The notes beneath the pieces are model-generated. The model saw only the letters and a program-made list of their open reading frames with translations, was not told where the DNA came from and searched no databases. This document shows positions 10,901-19,513 of a DNA stretch of 64,000 nt, piece by piece. The stretch comes from Enoplolaimus lenunculus. Its lineage: Eukaryota > Nematoda > Enoplea > Enoplida > Thoracostomopsidae. Every line of letters begins with the position of its first letter. The first letter of the stretch is position 1. The position numbers and the translations under genes were made by a program. Where the stretch lies: NCBI GenBank assembly GCA_030248215.1, contig JASANG010001219.1:22329-86328 (forward strand), read 5' to 3'.

Positions 10901-13900
10901 TTAGGCTTAATCAATTTAGGTTTAAAAAGCAAAACTTCACGAATGTACATTTAAGTTATTAATAGTTTTTTGGCCTGGAAAAAAGCCGATATATTAGAGA
11001 TTTCAAAATTGATGGTGAGACGTGAGTATGAACCTGGTACATGACCCCTGACCTGTAAAACCCGTTTAAATGGCAAACCGTCGCCTATCAGCAGTCGCTC
11101 ACAAGCGTTTTATGTTAACGAGGACCAACACCAGATGCGTGAGTGTATAAAGTATTGTTTACCCACGCGTGCGCTGCGCTTTAGCTGCGGAAATTTACTT
11201 GCAGCTCTGATCGAGACATTTTTCTCCACAAGTTTTCATTACCGTTACATTTTAGCACCAAACGGATAGCGGATTTGTTTTGCATCAACCAACAGACTCC
11301 AGTTGTCAACCGTCGCCAAAAAAGCGTCGATCCAGTCGCACCGTCGAGCGGTTTTTATCAATGGACCATTCGCCAACATCCAACAATTCTGAAAATACAT
11401 CAATGAACATTTCAAGTGGTTCCAGTCACCCTCAGGATCCCGTCCCTTCAGAACTAATTGCTTCCTATGACGTCACCGGAGATCACACGGCGTCGCCGCC
11501 GACAGACACTCAGACACAGGACGTTTCGAGTCCAGACGTCTCGCCACGATCCAGTGTAGACACTGCGTTAAGTAGTGTCCCAGATAACGGTTATCATTCG
11601 ATGAATCGTAGTCAAAATTCGCTTGATGCTGCGCAAATCAGAGATACATCCTTTGAGACGTGGTATGAAGATTACCATGGCAACTACGAAAGACAAGGGA
11701 TGAAATACGGTTGCTATGGTAACAACGAACCTAAATCACAATACAGTTGCTATGGTAACAACGAACTGAAATCACAATACGGTTGCTATGGTAACGACAA
11801 ATTCGGATGGAAACATGGCTGCCATGGCAACGGGGAAAGACGTGAGTGGAAAAATGGTTACTATGTCAACAATGAGAATCACCCCCTGTCTGGGGTCCGT
11901 GAACATGGCATCAATTGTGGATCGTCGTTGGAAAGCATTGGTTGCTATGAGCGAAATGAACGGAATACAAATCGTCGTTGCCATGACAACCAATCGATCG
12001 GTAGTTCACTATCGTCTCTGGAAGAACATGGCAACCGTTGCTATGACAATACTGTACGGATGCCTGATTACCATGACAACCGCAGAGATGATCAATCATG
12101 GCGCTCGAGAAATGGTATCAACGATGCGTTATGGCAACCAGCAGCGATTAACGAGCCAATACAAGATAGATATCGAATCGTTACATCAGCATCGTGGATA
12201 ACACTGTCTGGAAACTCAATAAATCATGAGCCATCGCAGGATACGTTGATGATGGATCAAATGAACAAAGAATTAAACAAAATTACACGGAGTGCGTCAA
12301 TGGATAGAATAAATACGACTGTTGGCAAAGACTGGCACCAACGGCAGCATTCGAACTCTTTGAGTTTGCATAAATTCCACAATAATAACAAGTTTCAGCT
12401 CGAGAAATGTGAAGACAAACGTGGAATGAAAACTCGAGACGAATCTTTAAACCGAAACATGGATTTTATATGGGACAGTTCGTACGAAAAGGTCAGAATT
12501 ACGCTGCAACTGCTATATCGGGAAGGTGTTTAGTTCTATAGCTTGAGCTCATTCCAATACGTTTGGACAAATGAAAGTTCCCCAGAGCCATTTTTCATTG
12601 TTTTATTTTGACTGAAATCTTATGCTGATGGCTCCACCAAGAGTCCAGAGTGACACTTTAGAAGAGTGTGCAATCGGGTATAGTACAAAAGAATGTACCC
12701 AGCGCGCGTTGCATTTTTGGCCTACGCCCCCTCTTATATAGAGTGGGGCATTACTCTCTCCAATATCTTCAAACGGCAAGCTGTTCTTTATACCCTCCTG
12801 AATAAACAAAGGGTCAGCCAAAAACCCAACGCCCAGTGGTACATTGTATTCTATGCAGAACCTCAAAATTTGCAAACTCATGGTAAAGCGTATCATGTAC
12901 TCCTGATTATACTAAGGACGTATCAAAATGGTTCGTATTGCACAATCAAACTTTATACAGATAAAATATAGCAAATGTTTAGATTAAAACGTGAAAGTCT
13001 CCTAGGAACAATAATAATTCTCGTGCAAAATTATAGGCCTTAGGCTTTACGCTTAGGCTTTGAGTTTAGGCTTCGCAGTTCTTTCGAACCTGTGCATTTT
13101 GTTCAGAAACTCTTGTGTACACAAGTCGGTTCGTGCATATTTTAGACTGCACCACGATATAGCATGGAAGTATTTGATCAATTGCTCGCAGAAGACACTA
13201 CTTTCTCGGATGATTCTGAAACCCAATCCGGCTTCGATATTGAAAAGTTGGTTTTAAGCCCTGTTTTAATCTAATGCCCATATTCTCAAATGTATCTAGC
13301 CCCTATCGCCACCTGACGATAGAACTGGTAAATTTCGAACCGCCCAATGGACAGCTTTACAAGTTGTAAACGGACAGTAGAAATAGCGGAAAACGAAAAA
13401 CGGATATTGAAGTATGAAAGTTTCAAAAATGTTTTATTTGTTTGTGAACACTACTGAGGCGTGCATACATTCACCGGTGTTGTAAACATTTCAAACAAAT
13501 AATGGCGGATTATGCATTGAAATTTTTAAGATTTTGGATAAATTTCGTAATTCATTTTGTAGCATTGCAGCATGTATACGTGTAAACAAATTGCGAGCGT
13601 GACTTATAACCAATTTTGAAGGTAAAATATAACATAATTTCCGTTATTTCTATATTACGAAAACGGAAACGGACACTGATATTTACCGAAAACGGAAACG
13701 GATATCGGGTTACACCCTGAACTTGATTGGTTCTACCTGTGAGCAGAGTTTGACATTTGTAGCAGGTGCTTCAGTTTGGTGGTTGGAAAATCTATAAAAC
13801 TGGTCATGATGAATTGCGTTCATATTTGAGAATATGGGCCCATATTAGAGGCATATAGGTGGTATCGCCCACAATTAAACATCAGTAAGGATTTAGATAG

Positions 13901-16900
13901 GTGAACAGCAGACCCGTAGCCATCTCACCTTGCTAGGGGGTGGCAAAAAATTTTCAGGAGGGGCATTCAGGGGTTTTCAATGAGTTACAAGTAACGTTGA
14001 AAACTTTATAGGGAAGGCCCAAAATTTTCCAGGGGTGGCTGAGCGCCCCAGGCCCCCCTTGGCTACGGGCCCGGTGGACTGTACAAAATAATTGTCTATA
14101 CAGGGCGTCAAAAAAGTTTTACGGGGAGCAGGGGCTTAACACGATTGGTTGGTCAGGTACGTCCGCTTATTCGCTTTAAACCTGGACGCAACCAATTACC
14201 GATATCACCCCCATACACCTAAGGAAGGGAAACTATTATATTTCATACCTTTAAGTGGGACTTAAATTGATTCTAATTTAGTTCATGCGTATATTTGCAA
14301 AATTTGTCGTTCCAGCTTGTGAAATTTTTGGTCGAATCGTTGAGTAATTGAAATCATTCATGGTAGGAAAAATTTAATTGATACCTTAAGGGGAGGTAAT
14401 TTGAATAGGCGGATTCTGATCCGCAATTTCCTGGTTCCTCCCAATTCTGCGGCCGACCGCCGGGTTATCTCGGCTAATATGCACTGGTTGCGTTTACTTA
14501 GTCGAGATAGCCAGAGGGTCATAAACGGACAAAAAGTTTTACCTGCATCTATAAAAATATTGGCCCATGTTACTTTAAGGGGCGTCCAGGTTTCTGGTGT
14601 ATCTATAAAAGAGTAGGTTTAGATTCTAGATTACATTTTTTTGCTTAGGCTTAGGCTTACGCTTAGGAACACATTTTTGCAACGCTTAGTCTTAGGTTCT
14701 GGCTTAGGAATACGCTTGTTCTACCGTTACGCCTGTTAAAGTAACATTGGCCAAAATATTTTCAGTAATCTGAGCAATTTGTTCAAAACAATAAATAAAT
14801 CTGCTGATGACATTGAATTCTCTCTAAACGCAATGGAAATTGATGTTAAGAATCATGATTCAAAAGATGCTACGATTATTTGCAGGAACCAAGTAAGTTT
14901 GCGTCACTGAAAACTGCGGTTCGATAGGTATAAAATAGTGTAACCGGCGTTGGAAGCGAGTCACAGAAACACTGTTAACCGCATAGGAACCAGCAGCTAT
15001 GAATCTCAAGTCTGTAAAAGTGTCGGCGGATACGGCCGCTAATTGTCCCTTGTTTACGACAATATTGCGCTAATTTCTGGTTTAAAATTTCAAAATTTAC
15101 TATAGTAATGTCAGTTTCCATGTAGCAAAGCATATATACTTGAAAACGTGAGAACGTCATACGGAAACTTCGAAGTAGACGCTTTTGTAAGTTATCGCAA
15201 ACGGTGAGTCAAACTGACTCTCTCAGAAATAGAATAGAGTAAGCTTAAGCTGTACACAAATTTTTTTGCTTGGATTAGGCTTAGGCTTAGGCTTAGGAAT
15301 ATGCTAGTTCTTACGCTTAGGCTTAGGCTTAGGTTTAGGAATATGCTTATAATACTGTTCCGCACCTGTTCTTTACATTGGCCGACTTCGCTAGAGTCAA
15401 ATGTGCGACTCAGTGACTCGAATCTGATTCTGTATGACTCCAATTTGACTGTTTGCGTAGTCCCGTAGAGCCTATTTCGCATCGAGTCAATTTAACTCAC
15501 CATTTTTTGCAGTTTGCTGGCGGATCTATATCAAAGGCACACCGGCGTAAACAGTCCAAGGGTACAACCGGAGGTCTGCCTCTGCCTCCAACTCCGGCAG
15601 AAAATCGGCCTCCGGCTCCGGCAGAATTTTTGCCGGAGGTTCCGGCAATTTCGGTAGCAAAATTTTGCATAATTTTGCAAAAATTTATCTGTTTAGTGCG
15701 TTTCGTTTTACTTTTGTCACAATTTTCAGGAAACAATTTGCGGAATTTCTCAGAAAATAAGCGTAAAACCAAACAACTTAACAACATATTGCAGATATTG
15801 GCTAAAATTAACTATTTAACCATCATTTTACAACCTAATTTCGCCTCACCTCCGGCTCCGACTTTACACGTTTCGTTGACCTCCGGCTCTGTCTCCGGCT
15901 CCGGTATTTTTCGCCTCCGGTTGCACCCTGCCCATACGTATTTTTTTCGTCCAGGGGTGAATTTTGGTAGAACCTTGTCAACTGTATTAATAACGTTTTG
16001 AGTGCCAGCTTCGCTGCAAGCAAATGCTGTTTGACAGGGCATTGAAACTTTGAGCTGTTGGAAAATTTTTCAAACGAATCCAATTCATTTGCAGCGAAAA
16101 ATTTGCATCAAGAGAAAGACAGAAATGTGAGTAACAGAATTGCAGAATTACGCCCCCCCCCCCGATAACTTCAACGCTTGTACTCAACTCGATTTCCGTT
16201 GGTTTCAATTTTAGGACATCAATACAGATCTCACTAACCTCAGGAAACTTGTCGACCAGTTGAGCAATCGTCATCGCCAATTTTCAACGCTGGTTTCCAC
16301 TTGTAACAGCGCGAGTTCAAGAGTGAACGCCAACGATCTGCAATACAAACGCAGTTTAGTTGAATTTAAGTACAAAGAGTTGAGTTCAAAACATTCACAG
16401 CTGATCAATGGATGGAAATATAAAGTCTGCCAGAGGTCAGGATTTAAACTGGGTGATTCAAAGATTTGGGAAGATATTGGATGCAATAATGCCACAGCGG
16501 TTGTTGATCAGAAAGATTCTGATCGACAGAAGTCCATGTTTGATAATTGCAGGTAAGTGCATACATGTAAGATTTACTGTGATTCAGGCCCATGTAAAGA
16601 TCAAGGGCGGATCGCTTTTCTCTGGAACTGGAATACAAGCGTAAGCTTTAGTTTAGACTGAATGTTTGCTTAGACTTAGGCTTTAGGCCTAGGTATACGC
16701 TCATTCTTACGCTTAGGCTTAGGTGTAGGTTTAGGTTTAAGCTCATATTACACTTAGGCTTAGGTGTAGGTTTAGGTTTAGGAAAAGATTTTTGCAACGC
16801 TTAGGCTTTAGGCTTAGGAATAAGCTAAATCTACTGTTACGCCCCTTAAAGTAACATTGGCCAATATTCAGGTAGCGATGGATCTAGGAGACTTTAGAAT

Positions 16901-18149
16901 CGACTAATACCATTGAGATTAACAAAACTGTTGTTTGTATTCTAGTTAAACACGAAAACGGTATTAAGTTTCATTACCCTATCAGCTATACTTTGTCCCC
17001 TCTTTTAATTGGGCGCATGGTTGTTCAAAACAAACCAACCAATAGTAAAATTTTGCTAAGCCCCATTCACACGTGCACGTTTTCGCAGTGAGAACTCGCA
17101 GCTGTAACTTGCACAAAATATTTGCAGCTGCAGGATTTTTAACCCTTTCTCACATGAATATTTTCTATTTCCCCTGAAACCTACTTTTATGCTAGGATTC
17201 GAACTCCAGTGACTGAAGTGGGAGGCGTATACCATCACCACTCAGCTATAGGAGCTTGAAGCTCGAGCCCGAGGGGGCTCTCACGTCTTGTGGTGATTTA
17301 GTACTATGTATACGTCTTGCAATTGTTAAACACGGCGCGATACATACTATTTAACGTATACATATACACTGCGCTGAGTTGCCTACAGGCAACTCAATGT
17401 GAGAAGGGGTTAAAGGAACATTCCGATTGATATAATCAAACTGCAGGTTTGATTAGTTAATTACTGCTTTATGACCAAAACTTCAACGTGCAAGTTTTTG
17501 CTGCAAAAATTTGCACGTGTGAATAGCGCTTTACGGAAAATTTCACTAAAAAGGCATTTGGCTTTTTGTAAAGAGGAAGAACTGATATTTATTTCGCCTC
17601 TCCCTGTTATTCGCTTACGGACTCTTATTAGGGACACGGACTCCTATTGATTTGGACCCAAAATCGAGACCCCTCTTATCACCCCCCTTATTCGGGTCAC
17701 TACAGTATAGAACAGGGCCGCAACAGCAGTATAAGCATATTCATAAGCTTAAGACTAAGCAAAAAACTAGTTTAAAACTTAGATTATTGCAGTCCCTCAA
17801 AAAAATTCTCCACAGTCGTCGTTTACAAGGCCCCAGTTCGATACAATAGGTTCAAGTGATGCATTCTAAACACATGTGCGAACCTCGGCAAAATAGTGAA
17901 GTCATGGTTTTAAGTAGGTTTTAAAAATCTAATTGAAGGTCGAAAATGTTTGTTTTATATTTTAGACCATCAAAATCCATCCGTATGATGACGACACGAT
18001 TCATATTTCGTGCGTCAGTGACATTTTGCGTTCTGTTGGTTTCGTTTGCTGCGATCATTCCGTTGCCGCAATGTTGTTCAGATACAAATAATTGGGCGAA
18101 ATCGTTTGATGTGAAACTTGACTATTTCAACGGACCACCTCCTGTGTGA
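4823..18149 (+). CDS. SYNE: Nesprin/SYNE-like KASH protein gene (3' part; multi-exon, isoform structure partly resolved)
   Basis: Nesprins sit in the outer nuclear membrane; their C-terminal KASH peptide binds SUN proteins and spectrin-like repeats face the cytoplasm. I reconstructed plus-strand exons from splice sites and reading phase: 4823-4961, 5507-5688, 8409-8539, 8710-8845, 9871-9946, 10018-10051, 10301-10364, 11256-12491, 13146-13246, 14766-14892, 16215-16552 and 17966-18149. Consecutive phases agree except at two joins. Between 8845 and 9871 an exon of 3n+2 bases seems to be missing. Between 10364 and 11256 a short extra exon near 10602 is possible; alternatively 9946 joins 11256 directly. 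The 13246 donor (GTTGGT) is weak. Spectrin-like text includes RWHRLWIRALELQ and WLRRVARSLDEID. The last exon is a clear KASH domain. The ATG at 4823 is preceded in frame by a stop with no acceptor between, so it looks like a first exon, perhaps of a short isoform. Introns are full of short inverted-repeat elements. KASH identity is firm; the exact transcript is not. Confidence 0.75.
4999..5200 (-). mobile_element. Family A element, reverse orientation
   Basis: It begins GGCCAATGTAAAGAACACGG and ends CGTTCCGCCCCTGATCTTAA, with CCTAAGCCTAAGC hexamers and TAGTCTAAAGCTTAAG between, which is the reverse complement of the family order. Confidence 0.75.
5507..5688 (+). CDS. SYNE: Nesprin-like exon, spectrin-type helix
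   Basis: The exon runs from the acceptor ATCAAAATTTCAG to AAG|GTAATT. After two leading bases it reads DPSSSTDCTPRSVDLINGNG, then RLCGVRRWLRRVARSLDEID and NTRRRAITGEQFGDVLNMAK. The second half has the heptad-like spacing of a spectrin helix. The one-base end of exon 4823-4961 (G) plus the leading AC gives an aspartate, so the two join in phase. Confidence 0.6.
5736..5762 (+). mobile_element. Solo family A terminus
   Basis: The text GGTCCATGTATAGAACAGGG matches the family A end without a visible partner or core, so it is a truncated copy. Confidence 0.5.
5946..6186. mobile_element. Family N hairpin element (~105-bp arms)
   Basis: The left arm (including GACGATTGGTTAACGAGTTA) is repeated as reverse complement in the right arm (TAACTCGTTAACCAATCGTC). 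The arms match over about 105 bases with about 25 bases between them. The RNA would form a long hairpin. Non-coding, in a nesprin intron. Confidence 0.8.
7135..7265. mobile_element. Family P element, degraded copy
   Basis: It begins GGGTTGTGCTATACTTTACG and contains GGACGCCGACGCGTGCC opposed to GGCACGCAGCGGCGTCC further right, the same inverted organisation as 48858-49005. Confidence 0.5.
7850..8034 (+). mobile_element. Family B element
   Basis: It carries GGTTTCTGGTTGGTCTGTAA, a TTAGGC hexamer core and the right terminus CATAAAAGTAACATTGGCCC. The left terminus is degraded. Confidence 0.7.
8151..8390. repeat. Family Q dispersed repeat, copy 2
   Basis: It shares CCGGTTGAAACAAAAACCGC, the downstream TCGTTCGCTTGG segment and CTGTCTGCTCAGGCGCTG with the copy at 1286-1457. 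It ends just before the exon at 8409. Confidence 0.55.
8409..8845 (+). CDS. Two probable nesprin exons (8409-8539 and 8710-8845)
   Basis: The first exon follows TTTATTTCAG and reads SLINRDGTVLIGQLSATLIG then GDNCNDLANHNAERVVSTLT, ending in AG before GTAAAT. The second follows AATTTCTAAG, supplies the T, and reads LLQIHLHYKSINTAMRLRPA, continuing to FPVAIDHLQ before GTAATC. The two join cleanly and remain open. The upstream join to 5688 is phase 0 to phase 0. The sequence is helical-looking but I cannot assign a spectrin repeat with certainty. Confidence 0.55.
8969..9321 (+). mobile_element. Family A element expanded by 36-bp tandem repeats
   Basis: The termini GGCCCATGTATAGAACAGTG and CGGCCCTGTTCTATACATGG are well preserved. 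The interior holds about six or seven tandem copies of a 36-base unit (AGGCTCATTCATACGCTTAG followed by GCTTAGGCTTAAGAAT), i.e. six degenerate hexamers, making this copy about twice the usual length. Confidence 0.85.
9871..9946 (+). CDS. SYNE: Nesprin exon, spectrin-repeat helix
   Basis: The exon lies between TTCATTTTATAG and GCG|GTAAGT. After one leading base it reads RWHRLWIRALELQCLIECQL followed by TEYKA. The W-x-x-L-W spacing and long amphipathic helix are typical of the first helix of a spectrin repeat. No upstream exon with the required two-base overhang was found, so at least one exon upstream is missing from my model. Confidence 0.65.
10100..10175. mobile_element. Family C terminal fragment
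   Basis: Repeated ACGGAAACGGAAACCGG text ends in ATCCGGTTACACCCTG, resembling a family C terminus. A similar fragment lies at 13660-13722 (ATCGGGTTACACCCTG). Confidence 0.4.
10301..10364 (+). CDS. Possible short nesprin exon pair (10018-10051 and 10301-10364)
   Basis: A 34-base micro-exon (10018-10051, after AACAATTGCAG and before GTAAGT) follows the 9871 exon in phase and reads SICNATIARYK. It ends in one base, and the 10301-10364 exon (after CTTTTAATAG, before GTAATC) supplies the two bases needed, giving QLKTSDTSSRKNPDTKMNRR. The chain of phases is encouraging but both exons are short, so they may be alternative or spurious. Confidence 0.35.
10800..10925 (+). repeat. Isolated TTAGGC-like hexamer array
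   Basis: About twenty degenerate TTAGGC/TTAGAC/TTTAGG hexamers run without clear A or B termini. It could be the core of a decayed element. Confidence 0.65.
11256..12491 (+). CDS. Large low-complexity exon with 36-bp coding repeats, probably nesprin
   Basis: An open frame runs from the acceptor CATTTTAG at 11255 to 12533 (TAG). A good donor, GAAAAG|GTCAGA, lies at 12491, in phase with the next nesprin exon. The first in-frame ATG is 11361. The product is polar and ser/asn-rich: a basic start (PSPKKRRSSRTVERF), then a 12-residue repeat (GCYGNNEPKSQY type) at about 11700-11870 encoded by a 36-bp tandem unit, then irregular copies of RCHDN/RCYDN/YHDN. Each repeat carries a palindrome like GTTGCTATGGTAAC. 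I recognise no domain. It could also be the end of an alternative transcript that stops at 12533. Membership of the nesprin gene rests on position, strand and phase only. Confidence 0.55.
11672..12080 (+). promoter_or_regulatory. Cluster of RFX/X-box-like palindromes within an exon
   Basis: Copies of the palindrome GTTGCYATGGYAAC or close variants occur at 11672, 11710, 11746, 11782, 11818, 11857, 11977, 12037 and 12067. Five of these are spaced by 36-39 bases. The consensus matches the X-box bound by RFX transcription factors (GTTGCCATGGCAAC). They lie inside the large coding exon, where they encode the CYGN, CHGN and CHDN repeats, so a purely coding explanation is also possible. Confidence 0.4.
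12637..12860. mobile_element. Family E element, degraded copy
   Basis: The sequence AGAAGAGTGTGCAATCGGG, then GAATGTACCCAGCGCGCGTT and GGCCTACGCCCCCTC, parallels the copy at 26175-26518. The right end is not clear. It lies just after the large nesprin exon. Confidence 0.5.
13146..13246 (+). CDS. SYNE: Nesprin internal exon (acidic segment)
   Basis: After the acceptor GCATATTTTAG the sequence is open as TAPRYSMEVFDQLLAEDTTF followed by SDDSETQSGFDIE. It is acidic and ser/thr-rich, a plausible linker. Phase 0 at the start matches the proposed end of the large exon at 12491, and a donor at 13246 (GAAAA|GTTGGT) gives the two-base phase needed for the 14766 exon. That donor is weak; GTTTTA four bases downstream is an alternative with a different phase. 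In frame, the ORF would otherwise stop shortly after. Confidence 0.5.
13910..14075. mobile_element. Family K short element, copy 2
   Basis: It begins GACCCGTAGCCATCTCACCT and ends CTTGGCTACGGGCCCGG, giving an inverted repeat of about 10 bases. It lies in a nesprin intron. Confidence 0.6.
14561..14752 (+). mobile_element. Family B element abutting a nesprin exon
   Basis: The termini TGGCCCATGTTACTTTAAGG and TGTTAAAGTAACATTGGCC are inverted repeats. The core has TTAGGCTTAGGCTTACGC. It ends 13 bases before the acceptor of exon 14766. Confidence 0.8.
14766..14892 (+). CDS. SYNE: Nesprin internal exon
   Basis: The acceptor is TATTTTCAG and the donor is CAA|GTAAGT. The exon reads, after one leading base, NLSNLFKTINKSADDIEF and then SLNAMEIDVKNHDSKDATII, ending CRNQ in phase 0, which matches the next exon. 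The composition is that of an amphipathic helix. A family B inverted-repeat element (14561-14752) stops only 13 bases before the exon, so the branch-point region must lie in or at the end of that element. Confidence 0.75.
15229..15383 (+). mobile_element. Family A element, left end lost
   Basis: It shows AATAGAGTAAGCTTAAGC, TTTTTTGCTTGGATTAGGC, long TTAGGC runs and the right end CGCACCTGTTCTTTACATTG, but no left terminus. Confidence 0.65.
15557..15930. mobile_element. Family C (hAT-like ends) element
   Basis: It starts AAGGGTACAACCGGAGG and ends CCTCCGGTTGCACCCTG. Sub-terminal CTCCGGCTCCGG repeats occur on both sides of an AT-rich middle. Non-autonomous. Confidence 0.7.
16215..16552 (+). CDS. 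SYNE: Nesprin penultimate exon, helical spectrin-repeat-like region
   Basis: The exon begins after TTTCAATTTTAG and ends at TGCAG|GTAAGT, both strong splice sites, and is open throughout (112 codons plus two bases). It encodes a charged, leucine-spaced helical stretch beginning DINTDLTNLRKLVDQLSNRH and containing KYKELSSKHSQLINGWKYKV. This resembles a spectrin repeat followed by a short linker (SGFKLGDSKIWEDIG). Nesprins characteristically have spectrin repeats immediately before a linker and the KASH domain. The exon joins in phase to 14766-14892 upstream and to the KASH exon downstream. A hybrid family A/B repeat element lies in the intron just after it. Confidence 0.8.
16587..16862 (+). 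mobile_element. Hybrid element: family A left end, family B right end
   Basis: The left end GGCCCATGTAAAGATCAAGG with CTTTAGTTTAGACTGAATG is family A. The right end (GATTTTTGCAACGCTTAGG and CCCCTTAAAGTAACATTGGC) is family B. The two are fused through a shared hexamer core with tandem TTAGGTGTAGGTTTAGG. Confidence 0.75.
17056..17533. mobile_element. Family M element with nested G element
   Basis: The left end AAGCCCCATTCACACGTGCA and the right end TGCACGTGTGAATAGCGCTT are inverted repeats of about 30 bases (with mismatches). The G element (17138-17414) lies between, so M is the older insertion and G the younger. Confidence 0.7.
17138..17414 (-). mobile_element. Family G element with tRNA-like core, copy 1
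   Basis: The ends TTAACCCTTTCTCACA and GTGAGAAGGGGTTAA are inverted. On the minus strand the core has a box A-like TAGCTGAGTGGTGATGG and a box B-like GAGTTCGAATCCTAGC, as in a tRNA. It may be a tRNA-derived SINE framed by inverted ends. Confidence 0.65.
17704..17818 (-). mobile_element. Family A element, truncated, reverse orientation
   Basis: TATAGAACAGGGCCGCAACA opens the fragment, followed by AAGCATATTCATAAGC and AAAACTTAGATTATTGCAG. The second terminus is missing. It lies just upstream of the KASH exon. Confidence 0.6.
17966..18149 (+). CDS. SYNE: Nesprin terminal exon: KASH domain
   Basis: This exon follows a good acceptor (TTTTATATTTTAG) and completes an AG|A arginine codon from the 16215-16552 exon. 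It encodes a basic segment (PSKSIRMMTTRFIFR), a hydrophobic membrane span of about 20 residues (RASVTFCVLLVSFAAIIPLP), then a short lumenal tail reading CCSDTNNWAKSFDVK, LDYF and NGPPPV before a TGA. The PPPX terminus and the pattern NNxAxSFxxxLxYxNGPPP are the hallmarks of animal KASH domains. A cysteine lies 23 residues before the last residue, the position that forms a disulphide with SUN proteins in vertebrate nesprins. Read alone, the ORF resembles a small secreted peptide with a signal sequence; the conserved tail and splice phase argue against that. An ATTAAA, a possible poly(A) signal, lies near 18207. Confidence 0.92.
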
Positions 18150-18415
18150 ATCACTTTAATATCAACGTTTTAGCTTCATTTGTGGCCAGTCTAAAAAATA
18201 CCGCTTATTAAAGTAGTGTCACTGTTTGTTTTAGAATTTAATATTTTTGTTTTTGAATCTCATCATTATAAAGTCACCTCTTATGATATAATAAGACAAT
18301 TAAGTTTATAATGTTTAGGTATAATTAAAATTTATGATAGATTTTTAGCCGAACATCGGACATAGTACGGATAGTATTAAAATGACAGTAATGGATATTG
18401 AAGCATACAACTTTT

Positions 18416-18672
18416 GCCCATGTTAAGATCAGTGGCGGAACGTTTTTCTGTGACACTATAATAGAGTAAGCTTAAGCTTCAGACTAATTTTTTTGCATGG
18501 CTTATGCTTTTAGGAATATGATCATTCTTACGCTTAGGTTTAGGCTTAGGAATATGATCATTCTTACGCTTAGGTTTAGGCTTAGGAATATGATCATTCT
18601 TACGCTTAGGTTTAGGCTTAGGAATATACATACCTTATACCACTGCTCCGGCCCTGTTCTATACATGGGCCC
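18416..18672 (+). mobile_element. Family A element with three 36-bp repeats
   Basis: Termini GCCCATGTTAAGATCAGTGG and CGGCCCTGTTCTATACATGG enclose three near-identical 36-base units (AGGAATATGATCATTCTTAC then GCTTAGGTTTAGGCTT). Confidence 0.8.
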
Positions 18673-19399
18673 AACTTTTGAATTGCTGTTTATCCTCTAA
18701 TACATTTCAAGCATATATTAGCAAAGCTTTCTGAAAATTAAAATATAGCGGATGCACCAACGGTTTTTATGACAACACGGATTTTGTCATTTTTATTTCA
18801 AATTGAACAATTGCTGCATATATCTGAGTAAACAATTGGTTTATGTACGGTTTAAATATTATTTATGAGCATAAAAATACCGGAAGGTGTTTCTATAACG
18901 GAAACGGGTATAGGTTACATGAAACTTATATCCGGTTAATGCATACCAGCACAAGTGCATTCAAAAAGTCGAGGGATACCAAAAAAATTTCATCTGAACA
19001 TGCAACCATGCAAGAGTACTGAAAATTTAGGTGCACCATTATTTTTTAAACCAATTTACAATTGCCGAAGTTTGGCGACACGACATTCCTGTGTCCTTTA
19101 TGGGACAGCCCACGGATAACCAGTTTGAAAAATTACATTATGCTCATATTCATTTTCTTCTTTTCAGTGAAGTTCCATTTTAATAATATTTTACATTGGT
19201 TACTTCCGGTTCCGAATGCTCAGGTCACATACACATGTTACCGGGGGCGGAATTAGCTAACTTTCGAATGATGTATTAACTGAGAGTTTTTGATGAATTT
19301 GCAATGCGTTTGATATCAAATATAAATCATTCTGCCCTTGTGCTAAGCAATGGAGCCAACTGTTGCACACGTTGCCTGTCCTCAGCTGTGTTATTACCT
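18673..19399. other. Unassigned DNA downstream of nesprin
   Basis: It contains short family C-like fragments (ACGGAAACGG near 18900) and no ORF I would support. Confidence 0.4.
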
Positions 19400-19513
19400 A
19401 AGTGCAACCGGATGTGTTACTAGCGAAATTGCCGAAACCGCCGGCAAAAATTCTACTGGAACCGAAGGCCGATTTTCTGCCGGAGCCGGAGGCAGACCTC
19501 CGGTTGTACCCTG
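19400..19513. mobile_element. Family C internal-deletion copy
   Basis: It has AGTGCAACCGGATG at one end and CCTCCGGTTGTACCCTG at the other, with the CCGGAGCCGGAGGCAGACC sub-terminal text of the 15557 copy but no middle. Confidence 0.6.

Noticed and set aside
11788..12201. Overlapping plus-strand ORF inside the large exon
   Set aside because: It is a second-frame shadow of the repeated GCTATGGTAAC motif; the main frame has better splice sites and phase.
17946..18149. Small secreted or antimicrobial peptide
   Set aside because: The hydrophobic stretch looks like a signal peptide, but the PPPV terminus, the Cys position and splice phase identify a KASH domain.
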